64,000 nucleotides of DNA from a virus: positions 62,001 through 126,000 of IMG/VR virus record IMGVR_UViG_3300028558_000016; one strand, 5' to 3'. The notes below the pieces were generated by a model. It was not told the origin of the DNA, ran no database searches, and worked only from the letters and a program-made list of their open reading frames with translations. The translations under genes were made by a program, and so were the position numbers. Each line of letters opens with the position of its first letter. Positions within the stretch are counted from its first letter, which is position 1. This document shows, in pieces, positions 6,283 through 13,921 of the stretch.

Positions 6283-8385
6283 TTACTTCTTGAAACGCTT
6301 TGCTAACTCATCAGCTACTCCCGCCATGTAGTCATTAGAATACCCTGACATGTTCGGTTTTGCGGCATTAGCTGCTGTTTCGTTCTCGTTCAGTCTGATA
6401 AGTCCCACAGTTTTTTCCTTGTTTATCCCTGGTCTTGTAGCCCAGAAGTTGTTGATCTGGTAAGCTGTATCAAGTTTCCTTAACTTGCTCGCAGATATAA
6501 TTCCTTCTTGTTCTGCAACACTCATAGATTCCCAGATTGGTTTGTACTTTTCTGGCATCTCAGTGATGAACTTCGGTTCTGTTACGACTTTCTCTTCTAA
6601 AGCTGCATCCCATTTTTTGATGACATCAACTTCCGAGAAGTAAGCGCCGTTTTCCAACGCCTTAACGACCTTTTCTTTCTTGGTCTCGTCGAGAGTTACA
6701 AATTCTTTTCTTTTGTCTTCGTTAAGAAGCTTGTAGAAAGCGTATTTGCTCTCATTCAAATTTGAAGCTGTTTTCTGATTTTTAACAGTTTCAAGCAATG
6801 AATTTATTTTCGTGGTTAATGTTGAATAATCAACTTTAACAGTTTCTTTGTTTTCGTTTACCTCTGCTTTTGCAACTTCCGGAGTGGTAGTTTTTGGAGC
6901 ATCGATATTAACGTTCTCAGCTATATACTCCGAGTACGCTATGTTTTTCTCAATTTTTTCAGCTAAATATTCAGAATATGTAATTCCTTTATCTAAAGTT
7001 TCAGAAAGGTATTCTCCATATTCAATGCTTTGATCAACTTTTTCTGCGATATATTCGCTGTAATCAAGGCTCTTATCTAAGTTCTCAGCAAGGTATTCGC
7101 CATAAGCGATTGTTCTGTCTAAGTTCTCAGCTAAGTATTCTCCGTAGGAAATGGCTTTGTCTACGTTCTCTGCAAGATACTCTGCGTAAGAAATTCCTTT
7201 CTCAAGGTTTTCTGCTAAGTAGTTTGCGTAAGTGATACTCTTGTCTAAGTTCTCTGCAAGGTATTCTCCATAAGAGATAGACTTGTCAACGTTCTCAGCT
7301 AAGTATTCGCTGTAAGAAATAGTCTTGTCAAGATTTTCAGCAAGGTATCTCGAATATTCGATAGTCTTGTCTACGTTCTCTGCCAAGTATTCCGAGTATT
7401 GAATGTTCTTGTCTACATTTTCGGCAAGATACTTCATATACTTTTCAATCCTTTCAATTCTTTCTTCAAGAACCGTAACTGTTGAGTTAGCCTCATTTGC
7501 AGTTGCAGGATTTTTAATTTTTTCTTTTAGAGCTTCTAACTCTTTTTTGATGACCTGTGAGTATCCATTAAGATCATCCACAGTTACAAAATCTCTATTA
7601 GCCATTTCTGAGATGTTATTTTTTTCTTGTACTTCCAAAGCCTTTAAAAAAGCACCTTGGTGATTTTCATCTATTCTATATATCCTTACAGATTCAGAAT
7701 TTTCACCAATAACGTTATTTGTTACATCTTCCAATGATTCTGTAACCGTTCCGTTCTTCTTTTCGTTAAATTTCATGTTTACGCTCTCGTAGATTCTCTC
7801 GAGCTCTGCCTGTTCGAAACCAGGGCTTTCAACTAAGTCATACGTAAAGATCTTTTTAATCTGAACTTTTTTATTCTCCTTAACAACACCAGCTGCTCTC
7901 GATGAGATATGTAATGGAACTCCAGCCTTAACCAAGGCTATTGCCATTTCACCTGCAGGGTGTCCTTCAATAAGTCTTATTCTGATTTTTACATGTCTTG
8001 CTTCTTTATCATATTCTAATGCTTCTACAACGTGGGAAGCATTTTTTAGAGATGTTTCGAAGTTTGCAGGGTGATCAAGTTCTCCAAGGAGACTCTTCTT
8101 TGCAATTTTCTTTTGAAGATATTCAAGATGTGGAAGATATTCTGCCTCCTCGTAAATTCTGTGGTTATTATTCTCTTTTCCAAAAACTGCTGCTATTCCT
8201 TCAAGGATATAGCCTTTGCCACCTTCATTCTTGGATTTAACTTCTACATTGGCATCTGACATCCTTTCAAGGACAAAGACCCAATCCTTACCAAATGTTC
8301 CAAGATCGTTATTTTCGTTGTTTTTCATTGACGCGAATTTAGTTTTTAATGCAGTTTTCAGTTCTCGCTTTTTGTATATATTCAC
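6283..8385 (-). CDS. Prohead protease fused to a repeat-built scaffold (gp21 + gp22-like)
   Basis: 700 residues from GTG 8385; ATG 8328 is an alternative start. Residues ~50-200 carry the T4 gp21-type serine protease: a GELDHP motif with His105 and HISSRA with Ser161, plus TYDLVESPGF. Residues 316-497 are 13 head-to-tail copies of a 14-residue unit of the type YSEYLAENVDKSIS, a regular coiled coil. A helical C-terminal region follows, ending near NDYMAGVADELAKRF. T4 makes protease and scaffold from separate genes; here one polypeptide seems to do both, so self-cleavage is expected. It is the first gene of the capsid operon, with a TATATAG box upstream. Confidence 0.8.
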   Translation of the reverse strand: MNIYKKRELKTALKTKFASMKNNENNDLGTFGKDWVFVLERMSDANVEVKSKNEGGKGYILEGIAAVFGKENNNHRIYEEAEYLPHLEYLQKKIAKKSLLGELDHPANFETSLKNASHVVEALEYDKEARHVKIRIRLIEGHPAGEMAIALVKAGVPLHISSRAAGVVKENKKVQIKKIFTYDLVESPGFEQAELERIYESVNMKFNEKKNGTVTESLEDVTNNVIGENSESVRIYRIDENHQGAFLKALEVQEKNNISEMANRDFVTVDDLNGYSQVIKKELEALKEKIKNPATANEANSTVTVLEERIERIEKYMKYLAENVDKNIQYSEYLAENVDKTIEYSRYLAENLDKTISYSEYLAENVDKSISYGEYLAENLDKSITYANYLAENLEKGISYAEYLAENVDKAISYGEYLAENLDRTIAYGEYLAENLDKSLDYSEYIAEKVDQSIEYGEYLSETLDKGITYSEYLAEKIEKNIAYSEYIAENVNIDAPKTTTPEVAKAEVNENKETVKVDYSTLTTKINSLLETVKNQKTASNLNESKYAFYKLLNEDKRKEFVTLDETKKEKVVKALENGAYFSEVDVIKKWDAALEEKVVTEPKFITEMPEKYKPIWESMSVAEQEGIISASKLRKLDTAYQINNFWATRPGINKEKTVGLIRLNENETAANAAKPNMSGYSNDYMAGVADELAKRFKK
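6895..7440 (-). repeat. 13 tandem 42-bp coding repeats
   Basis: Thirteen imperfect 42-base units inside the scaffold part of the protease gene, each encoding 14 residues (two heptads). Consensus residues are Y-x-E-Y-L-A-E-N-(V/L)-D-K-x-I-x. Units differ at the DNA level mostly at third positions and at residues 2, 9 and 12-14, which shows they are an old, selected array and not a recent slippage product. Confidence 0.9.
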
Positions 8386-8436
8386 GATTGCGAAAATTTT
8401 TCCTAAAAAATTAAAAATATTAGGAGTCCATCTTTC

Positions 8437-8446
8437 CTATATATAA
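8437..8446 (-). promoter_or_regulatory. Putative late promoter of the capsid operon
   Basis: Minus strand TTATATATAG about 50 bases before GTG 8385. The same TATATAA/TATATAG box occurs before the baseplate operon, endolysin and other presumed late genes, and resembles the role of TATAAATA in T4. No host-type TAnnTTTG box was found here. Confidence 0.5.
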
Positions 8447-8486
8447 CTTTCCTTGCGGAAATTATTCAATAGCAACAGATTAAACG

Positions 8487-8513
8487 AAAAAAGCCTGCTT
8501 GTTCAGCAGGCTT
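8487..8513 (-). terminator. Rho-independent terminator
   Basis: AAGCCTGCT (8491-8499) pairs with AGCAGGCTT (8505-8513). On the minus strand it is followed by T residues, so it ends the transcript of the methyltransferase-like gene and separates it from the capsid operon. Confidence 0.85.
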
Positions 8514-8578
8514 AAAAACACGAAAATAATTAATTATTTGTAATAGAAAATGGAAAATGAATCCAAACAGTTAGTATA

Positions 8579-9229
8579 TTACTTGTTTGAAAAAATGTAG
8601 ATTGTATTTTTGTCTCTATTCATGGATCTTGAAACGAGCCAAGGGAATTGATACATCTTCACTGGATATTTAGACAGTATAGGTTTTAATGGATGGCCTG
8701 TTGAGTTTGTGTGATTTCCAACATGAATGTATTTCTCAACACCATTCTCAAATAATAATTCCTCTTGAACGCCATACATATTTCCTGCAGTCATTCCTTC
8801 TTCAAACTTATGAGTAACCCAACAAGCAACAACAGTTTTTGGTTTATATTTTTCTACTGCACTTATTGCGTCCAATTCCTCGATGTCACTTCCATAAGTT
8901 ATCACAGGCTGTCTTGAAAGTGCATACATCAATTTTATGTCATCCCAAGTCTGCATTAAGTTGTCAGTCATCCTTATCCCAAGAGAACGTCCTATGCAAC
9001 CATTGCCTGAACCAATCTCAATCACAGAGGACTCACCAATCTCATTCTTAAGGAAATCTATAAGCTCAGTGGTAGGTAGTTGATACAACGCGTGCTTGTG
9101 ACAGAACAGCGATAAAGATTCTTGGGAAAATCCTTTCAATGAATCAAAAGGTACAGGAATTATTTTCCCGTCTTTAATCATCAAGGATTCAATTGGAGAG
9201 AGATCGATTTTATTATTTAATACCATCAT
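8579..9229 (-). CDS. SAM-dependent methyltransferase-like protein
   Basis: 216 residues, starting at ATGATG that overlaps the upstream stop. Residues ~65-80 (SSVIEIGSGNGCIGRSLG) form the glycine-rich motif I of class I Rossmann methyltransferases, and an IRMTDNL segment follows where the acidic motif II lies. A VVACWVTHKF segment is where motif IV would be. The substrate is unknown; it lacks the DPPY/NPPY motif of DNA adenine methyltransferases, so a small molecule or protein target is more likely. Operon partner: the 75-residue gene just upstream. Confidence 0.6.
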   Translation of the reverse strand: MMVLNNKIDLSPIESLMIKDGKIIPVPFDSLKGFSQESLSLFCHKHALYQLPTTELIDFLKNEIGESSVIEIGSGNGCIGRSLGIRMTDNLMQTWDDIKLMYALSRQPVITYGSDIEELDAISAVEKYKPKTVVACWVTHKFEEGMTAGNMYGVQEELLFENGVEKYIHVGNHTNSTGHPLKPILSKYPVKMYQFPWLVSRSMNRDKNTIYIFSNK

Positions 9230-9453
9230 TGGAATGCAGGATTTATTTCAAATTTATTTTCTTTTATTGCAGAAATAATCTTGGTCTGTTTTTCTTTTTC
9301 AAGATCTTCAAATGGAAAATCCATTCCTTCATTGATACAAAACACTTCTCCTTTAAATGTATAAATGCCATAAGCATCTACATACTTATCGCCAAAAATA
9401 ACTACAGCTGGATCAGTATGGTTCTTACCAAATTTTTCGATTAATTCTTTCAT
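9226..9453 (-). CDS. Hypothetical small protein
   Basis: 75 residues, not recognised. It reads AVVIFGDKYVDAYGIYTFKG, a likely beta-hairpin core, and an acidic helix toward the C-terminus. A TATATTTA box at about 9458-9467 on the minus strand may be its promoter, placing the start only ~10-15 bases from the transcript 5' end. It overlaps the downstream methyltransferase-like gene by four bases. Confidence 0.45.
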   Translation of the reverse strand: MKELIEKFGKNHTDPAVVIFGDKYVDAYGIYTFKGEVFCINEGMDFPFEDLEKEKQTKIISAIKENKFEINPAFQ

Positions 9454-9485
9454 ATCGTAAATATACCAATAATTTTTGAATAAAA

Positions 9486-9511
9486 AAAGGCCTGAATTTC
9501 TTCAGGCCTTT
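9486..9511 (-). terminator. Rho-independent terminator
   Basis: Perfect 11-bp stem AAAGGCCTGAA / TTCAGGCCTTT around a TTTC loop, followed by T on the minus strand. It ends the DUF932-like gene transcript, 20 bases after its stop. Confidence 0.9.
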
Positions 9512-9531
9512 TTATAGAGATTGAGTTTTGG

Positions 9532-10596
9532 TTATACCAAGTTTTCGGTATCGTAGTTCTTTTTGAAGAACATTTTAGTTGCATCCTTTTGGATCGAGTG
9601 TGATTCCATTGAACTCACTTTAAATCCATAATCATGGCTTGCATAATCTGTCATTGCGTTAACAACATCCCATACAGAACAATCCAAACGACAATTCTTT
9701 TGTTGTTGTGGGTTTAAATCCTTGTGAGCGATGTTACGAGTTCTTAAGTTATGCATGATGTGGTTGTAGTGAATGAACCTGTCAATGTCCTTCGCTTCTT
9801 TTGGCATGTGTTGTAATGCAGTATTCAATTCAAACAAGGACGCTTTAGCACCGCTTGCTCTTTTGATTCTCTCGCCAAATCCAACCGGCAAGAAATCTGT
9901 TTTTGCAATCTTACCAATGTTTTCATAAAGAGAACGCATGATGTCATCATCGTAACCAATTTGAATTTTCACATCGTCAATGCCAAACATTCCATTTGTA
10001 CAAACCTCTCTCCACATGTATTGCGAAAGTTGTGTTCCTTTTTCAGGACTTTGAGTGAAGTTCATTCCTGCAAGGAAATCTTCATCCTTACCAAAGTTAA
10101 ATGGTTTGTTAGGATTTAAAGTATCAACGCGCAATTGTCCTCTGTCATTAACGTAAAAATCGCTAAGGATCAAATTAGGATTGTCATTCAATGTATCTTC
10201 AACAAGTTTCATGAATGAAGCACCGGAAATATATTTATGGTTTGAAGACTTAACATCAATTATAGAACCTGTTGTTGGAGAACCAATCAACATGATGTTT
10301 TTGTTTTTAGAACCAAGGCCGGTGGCGATGTGGTTAATTAATTTGTTTCTTCCTTCTTCACCAAATATTTTCGCATACTTAGTAATGAATGTAGAAGGAA
10401 TTCCCATGGTTTCTGCAAGCTGCGTAATTCCATTATTTGAGAAGTTTGCTTTTACATCATTGATGAATAATTCATCGCTTTTAATTTTGATGTCTCCGGT
10501 GTTTACAATTTTTCTTACCGGCGCACTTTCAAGTGCGATTTTTTTCTTCGCTTCAAACTCTGTAGAGCTGATTGCTTTTTGTTTTGGTTGTTTCAT
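9532..10596 (-). CDS. DUF932-like phage protein
   Basis: 354 residues. The general layout (N-terminal helical segment, a central SGASFMKLVEDTL...YVNDRGQLRVD beta region, a REVCTNGMFG segment and a helical C-terminus with HNLRTRNIAH) resembles the DUF932 phage/plasmid-like family, which is abundant in phages and of unknown function. Monocistronic: it has its own TATATTTG promoter at 10621-10628, a 24-base leader including AAACCAACC, and a strong terminator. An early, high-level product is likely from that arrangement. Confidence 0.5.
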   Translation of the reverse strand: MKQPKQKAISSTEFEAKKKIALESAPVRKIVNTGDIKIKSDELFINDVKANFSNNGITQLAETMGIPSTFITKYAKIFGEEGRNKLINHIATGLGSKNKNIMLIGSPTTGSIIDVKSSNHKYISGASFMKLVEDTLNDNPNLILSDFYVNDRGQLRVDTLNPNKPFNFGKDEDFLAGMNFTQSPEKGTQLSQYMWREVCTNGMFGIDDVKIQIGYDDDIMRSLYENIGKIAKTDFLPVGFGERIKRASGAKASLFELNTALQHMPKEAKDIDRFIHYNHIMHNLRTRNIAHKDLNPQQQKNCRLDCSVWDVVNAMTDYASHDYGFKVSSMESHSIQKDATKMFFKKNYDTENLV

Positions 10597-10620
10597 GTTT
10601 TTACTTTTTGGTTGGTTTTA

Positions 10621-10628
10621 CAAATATA
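10621..10628 (-). promoter_or_regulatory. Host-type promoter box TATATTTG
   Basis: Minus strand TATATTTG matches the Bacteroidetes -7 element TAnnTTTG, 25 bases before ATG 10596. The leader contains AAAACCAACC. Confidence 0.6.
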
Positions 10629-10671
10629 TGAATTAATAATTATTCTATAAAATTTATTTTTCTTCCTTCCT

Positions 10672-11796
10672 TTATTCCTGAGCTACTTTCTTCCTTTTCT
10701 TCTTTTTCCCAGGGTTAGGATTTACGCCTTTGTCGTCTTTAGCAAACAAGGTGGTGAATGTTGTATCTTCTTTTGCTAATTCGCCTTTTTCCTGTGCTGC
10801 TCTTAAATCAAGCAATTGGTCTTTTTTCCAACGGTCAAGGTCATAAATAACATCTCCATTCTTGTCCAATGTATAATATAACTTTCTGAACAAATCGTTT
10901 CCGTTTCTGCGATTTTTTTCTGCAGTTAAAAAACGTTTTCCTTCTTCGTCAAATTCAGCATGGATGAAAGCAGTTGTATCATGTTTTTGATCGTTTGAAC
11001 CTTTAAACACTCCACCTTTAGTTACTTGTTGAATAACCAAGAATGTTGTATGATGTCCAGTTTTAAAAGCATCGTCGTTATGTTTTGCCATCATTTCAAG
11101 CATCCATTCTTCAGGATTTCTAACACCTTGCGCTTTTAATCTCCGGCACAAGTGATCAAGAGAATCAACAAGAACAAAATCCCATCCCATCAATAAAACA
11201 TTTTCAATTGCTTTTTTAGAATTGGTATATTCTGCAAGAAGGAAAATATCTTCAATCTCATTTAACGATGGACGTTCAAGTCTTTCTGCTGCCAAGTCAA
11301 GCGGTTTCATTTCACTGTTCAAATACAAACCTTTCTTTTTAGGTTGCAATTTTTTAATAGAAACAAGCGTGTCAGTTCCAGAAGTTGTTTTTCCAGTTCC
11401 AGGACCACCGTCAAACATAACTGTAGTTCCTGGCATAAAACCTCCACCATCAATTTTCGAAATCATTAAGTCGATTGGTTTTCCAGTTTTCATCGGAATG
11501 AAAAGCTTTGGATCTGGTTTGTACTTCTTAAGGGAAAACAAAACAATTTTCTCCGCTTCTTTTGTTGTGGATTTTGTGATGATGCTTTGACCAAGAGTTC
11601 CACCTTTATATTTTGAAAAAGATGGGTCGGTCATTTCCCTCATGTAATATTTGAATGTAGGGAATTTTACTTCAATGCCTGGATTTATTTTTTCAAATAA
11701 TTCTAAATCGGCTTCATAATTACCGAGCTGAAGTTTGTCGGCGTTCTTTTGTGCAAATTCATGCACTCGCATTTGTAGCGTTACTTTTTTGGCCAT
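10672..11796 (-). CDS. RadA-like RecA-family ATPase
   Basis: 374 residues. Walker A is GGPGTGKTT at ~130-138, followed by GLYLNSEM (compare the VSGEES region of RadA), a DFVLVDSLDHL Walker B, VTKGGVFKG and AEKNRRNG (compare the VTKEG and KNRFG motifs of RadA/Sms). The zinc finger and the Lon-like domain of bacterial RadA are absent; the N-terminal 100 residues are unique. It probably promotes branch migration or strand exchange in recombination-dependent replication, the place T4 gives to UvsX, though a helicase-loading role is possible. Its own TATATTTG promoter at 11823-11830 suggests early or middle expression. Confidence 0.7.
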   Translation of the reverse strand: MAKKVTLQMRVHEFAQKNADKLQLGNYEADLELFEKINPGIEVKFPTFKYYMREMTDPSFSKYKGGTLGQSIITKSTTKEAEKIVLFSLKKYKPDPKLFIPMKTGKPIDLMISKIDGGGFMPGTTVMFDGGPGTGKTTSGTDTLVSIKKLQPKKKGLYLNSEMKPLDLAAERLERPSLNEIEDIFLLAEYTNSKKAIENVLLMGWDFVLVDSLDHLCRRLKAQGVRNPEEWMLEMMAKHNDDAFKTGHHTTFLVIQQVTKGGVFKGSNDQKHDTTAFIHAEFDEEGKRFLTAEKNRRNGNDLFRKLYYTLDKNGDVIYDLDRWKKDQLLDLRAAQEKGELAKEDTTFTTLFAKDDKGVNPNPGKKKKRKKVAQE

Positions 11797-11822
11797 GGTT
11801 GGTTGGTTTAAAATTTACACTA

Positions 11823-11830
11823 CAAATATA
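11823..11830 (-). promoter_or_regulatory. Host-type promoter box TATATTTG
   Basis: Minus strand TATATTTG, 26 bases before the RadA-like start codon, with the leader sequence AAACCAACCAACC directly before ATG. Confidence 0.6.
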
Positions 11831-11891
11831 CGCATTATTTCCGACACGGAGATGGAAATATATGAATTCTAACTACTTGGAAATCAATAGG

Positions 11892-12365
11892 TTAGGAAGT
11901 TCCATTCCTGGGAGGATCGTTTCTGTCAATGAATTCTTCAATTTTTTTCAATATGACTATCACAGTCACAATTGTGATGGAAGCAAAAAATGGAACAACA
12001 TATAAACCAGCTCCGGCCATTACGCCAAGCGCACATGAAGTCCATATCATTGCAGAGGAAGTTAATCCTAAAAGTTTGCTTTGCGTTTGACTCATGAATA
12101 TAACTCCAGCGCCAAGAAATCCTATTCCAGTTATTATTTGACCTATAATTCTTGTTGGATCTGATTGTGGGTATAAGATGTGAAGATAGAAAGAAAGCGA
12201 TGAAAACAAACATGATCCAAGACTAACCAACACAATGGTCTTTATTCCTGCAGCATGATTTGTCAATGTTCTTTCAATACCAATTATGAAACCTGTTACA
12301 ATTGCAACGGCAGCTCTTATACCGAAGAATTTCATTATGCCAAATGTTGTTATGACGTCTTCCAT
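11892..12365 (-). CDS. MgtC/SapB-family inner-membrane protein
   Basis: 157 residues with four or five hydrophobic helices. The family motifs are clear: GFIIGIER near residue 30, HAAGIKT, SLGSCLF, DPTRIIGQIITGIGFLGAG and a GLTSSAMIWTSCALGVMAGAG segment. It covers the membrane domain only; the cytoplasmic ACT-like domain of long MgtC is missing. In bacteria MgtC supports growth under magnesium limitation and acidic stress and inhibits the F1Fo ATP synthase. In a phage it could adjust host membrane energetics or Mg2+ during infection (inference). It overlaps the upstream gamma-glutamylcyclotransferase-like gene by 16 bases. Confidence 0.9.
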   Translation of the reverse strand: MEDVITTFGIMKFFGIRAAVAIVTGFIIGIERTLTNHAAGIKTIVLVSLGSCLFSSLSFYLHILYPQSDPTRIIGQIITGIGFLGAGVIFMSQTQSKLLGLTSSAMIWTSCALGVMAGAGLYVVPFFASITIVTVIVILKKIEEFIDRNDPPRNGTS

Positions 12366-12937
12366 ATATTCATTAATTCTTTTGACTCCTGTAAATATTT
12401 AATTCCCTCTTCATTAAACATGCCATTCGCATAAGCATCAAAACCCTCATTTATTTTATCAATGTATTTCTCACTGATCAAAAGATTCGATGGAGCCGTT
12501 TTTTCTGGAACTGCGATGTATGTAAATGCATTCAATAACCTATCTTGAATTCTTGCACATACACAAGTCCTTTGATAATTATTTGGATAACCTTCTTTTT
12601 TATCGAGGATAGACAAATTAATTGTGATGTGTTCCAATGCAATTAATCTTTGAGAGTCGGTTGCATCCTTCATCAATAATGTTGTTCCTACCGGTTCATT
12701 TGCCATGTCATATAAAACTCCATAAACTCTGCTTCCCCAAAATGGAATTATGTTTGCAAATCCAATTGAATTATCTTTAGTTGAAATCTTATTGAACATC
12801 AATTTGTAATGGTCCAAATAAGCAACTCCAACTGGACGTATCTTTAGACCGCGTTCTTTGATGCTTGATGGCGCCATGTTTGAACCATAAGCAAAATACA
12901 ATCGAAGATCTTTTGTTGATTCTAAATTAACGCTCAT
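12350..12937 (-). CDS. Gamma-glutamylcyclotransferase-like (AIG2/GGCT fold) protein
   Basis: 195 residues. YFAYGSNM near residue 15 is the substrate-loop signature of the family and GSRVYGVLYDM follows at ~70; the middle has a candidate catalytic acidic residue in LIALEHI. Family members release 5-oxoproline from gamma-glutamyl amines or peptides. The substrate is not predictable. It sits in a four-gene minus-strand run with MgtC, an M23-like protein and a hypothetical protein, each overlapping the next by a few bases. Confidence 0.65.
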   Translation of the reverse strand: MSVNLESTKDLRLYFAYGSNMAPSSIKERGLKIRPVGVAYLDHYKLMFNKISTKDNSIGFANIIPFWGSRVYGVLYDMANEPVGTTLLMKDATDSQRLIALEHITINLSILDKKEGYPNNYQRTCVCARIQDRLLNAFTYIAVPEKTAPSNLLISEKYIDKINEGFDAYANGMFNEEGIKYLQESKELMNIWKTS

Positions 12938-13404
12938 TTTAAAATTTTTGTTGGATCAAGAAGAGATGCTGGTTTTTCTTTTCCAAGCTTCCACCAAACT
13001 ACATCCTTTGTTCCGTGTTTATATAATTCCATGTGTAACATGGTCATTGGTTTTCCTTTATCCTTTTGCAATACTGTTATAACTTCTCCAATCATTTCTC
13101 CGCATTCAACATTATCTCCAACCTTTAATCCTTCTCTTTCTTTCACTTCACCATAAACAACCACACCAGAATTTCCTTCGATAAGAATTGCTCTTGTGTC
13201 ATTCCACCAAGGACTATCCGCCTTTGATCCAGTGAAATCAATTATAGCAACAACAACTCCTTTCTCGATCGAATAAACTTTATCGAATGGATTGCAGTAT
13301 AAATCCACTCCAGTATGAACATCGTGTTTTCGTGTAAATCCAAAAGCTCCATCATGCTGTCCAACAGGAATCTCAGGCATTGGATTAAGCGGTGATTTAT
13401 TCAT
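12934..13404 (-). CDS. M23 (LytM)-fold protein, probably lacking the catalytic histidine
   Basis: 156 residues. The N-terminal half has GFTRKHDVHTGVDLY, where the His and Asp of HxxxD are zinc ligands, and a beta core (VYSIEKGVVVAIID, GVVVYGEV, GEMIGEV). The usual HLHFE motif is MLHMELY: the zinc-binding second His is kept but the first, the general base, is Met. There is no signal peptide. It may bind peptidoglycan or have become structural; residual hydrolase activity cannot be excluded. Confidence 0.65.
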   Translation of the reverse strand: MNKSPLNPMPEIPVGQHDGAFGFTRKHDVHTGVDLYCNPFDKVYSIEKGVVVAIIDFTGSKADSPWWNDTRAILIEGNSGVVVYGEVKEREGLKVGDNVECGEMIGEVITVLQKDKGKPMTMLHMELYKHGTKDVVWWKLGKEKPASLLDPTKILK

Positions 13405-13750
13405 TTATTGGAATTTTTACATTGTTCTCGGCAAGAACAATCTTAATGTAGTGCATGGTATCGAGACATTGATTTATCTCGTCAGTTGTCCAATTGCTTG
13501 CATCCACAAATAATATCGCATCAGAAAGTTTCTTTGAAAATTCTGACTCAACTGAAGAAGACATTAATTTCTCCTTCATTTCATTGTAATACTTTTTCAC
13601 ACGTTCGTATTCTCCGTGTTTTATGACAATAGGATCCCTCGAAGGATAGCCATAACAATCCACGACCATTCCGATTTTTTTAATCTTATCGTCAATGGAA
13701 AGTTCCCCATCCTTTAAGGTAAAACCCTCTTGCGTTTTTTCGTATTTCAT
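13397..13750 (-). CDS. Hypothetical protein
   Basis: 117 residues, not recognised. Two long amphipathic helices (ERVKKYYNEMKEKL and EFSKKLSDAILFVD, then DEINQCLDTMHYIKIVL) suggest a helical bundle. It overlaps the M23-like gene by eight bases and is preceded by a 31-codon membrane peptide gene. Confidence 0.45.
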   Translation of the reverse strand: MKYEKTQEGFTLKDGELSIDDKIKKIGMVVDCYGYPSRDPIVIKHGEYERVKKYYNEMKEKLMSSSVESEFSKKLSDAILFVDASNWTTDEINQCLDTMHYIKIVLAENNVKIPINE

Positions 13751-13752
13751 TT

Positions 13753-13848
13753 TTAATCTTTGCTGAATTGTCCAATAACAAAATCAATGAACACAACTGC
13801 AGCGCACACAGCGCATATACATTGTCCTACTAATTCAAAATGTTCCAT
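13753..13848 (-). CDS. Tiny membrane protein
   Basis: 31 residues from ATG 13848 to TAA 13753-13755. A single hydrophobic helix with four cysteines/alanines (QCICAVCAAVVFIDFVIG) spans most of its length. It has a TATATTTG promoter box only 5 bases upstream of the start (13853-13860), so the mRNA would be almost leaderless, and the next gene starts 2 bases after its stop. The promoter and spacing are the reason to accept so short a gene. Confidence 0.45.
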   Translation of the reverse strand: MEHFELVGQCICAVCAAVVFIDFVIGQFSKD

Positions 13849-13852
13849 AACA

Positions 13853-13860
13853 CAAATATA
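13853..13860 (-). promoter_or_regulatory. Host-type promoter box TATATTTG
   Basis: Minus strand TATATTTG in front of the tiny membrane protein gene, probably driving the run down to MgtC. Confidence 0.55.
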
Positions 13861-13876
13861 GTTAAAATGTTTGTAA

Positions 13877-13903
13877 AATAAAAATGGGCTCCGAAGAGCC
13901 CAT
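13877..13903 (-). terminator. Rho-independent terminator
   Basis: ATGGGCTC (13884-13891) pairs with GAGCCCAT (13896-13903) around CGAA; T-rich on the minus-strand 3' side. Ends the transcript of the 13922-14707 gene. Confidence 0.85.
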
Positions 13904-13921
13904 TCTAAAAATTATCTAATG

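Noticed and set aside
6895-7440. Regular ~42-bp repeats resembling a CRISPR array
   Set aside because: The repeats are contiguous without spacers and lie in frame in the scaffold gene as a coiled-coil array.
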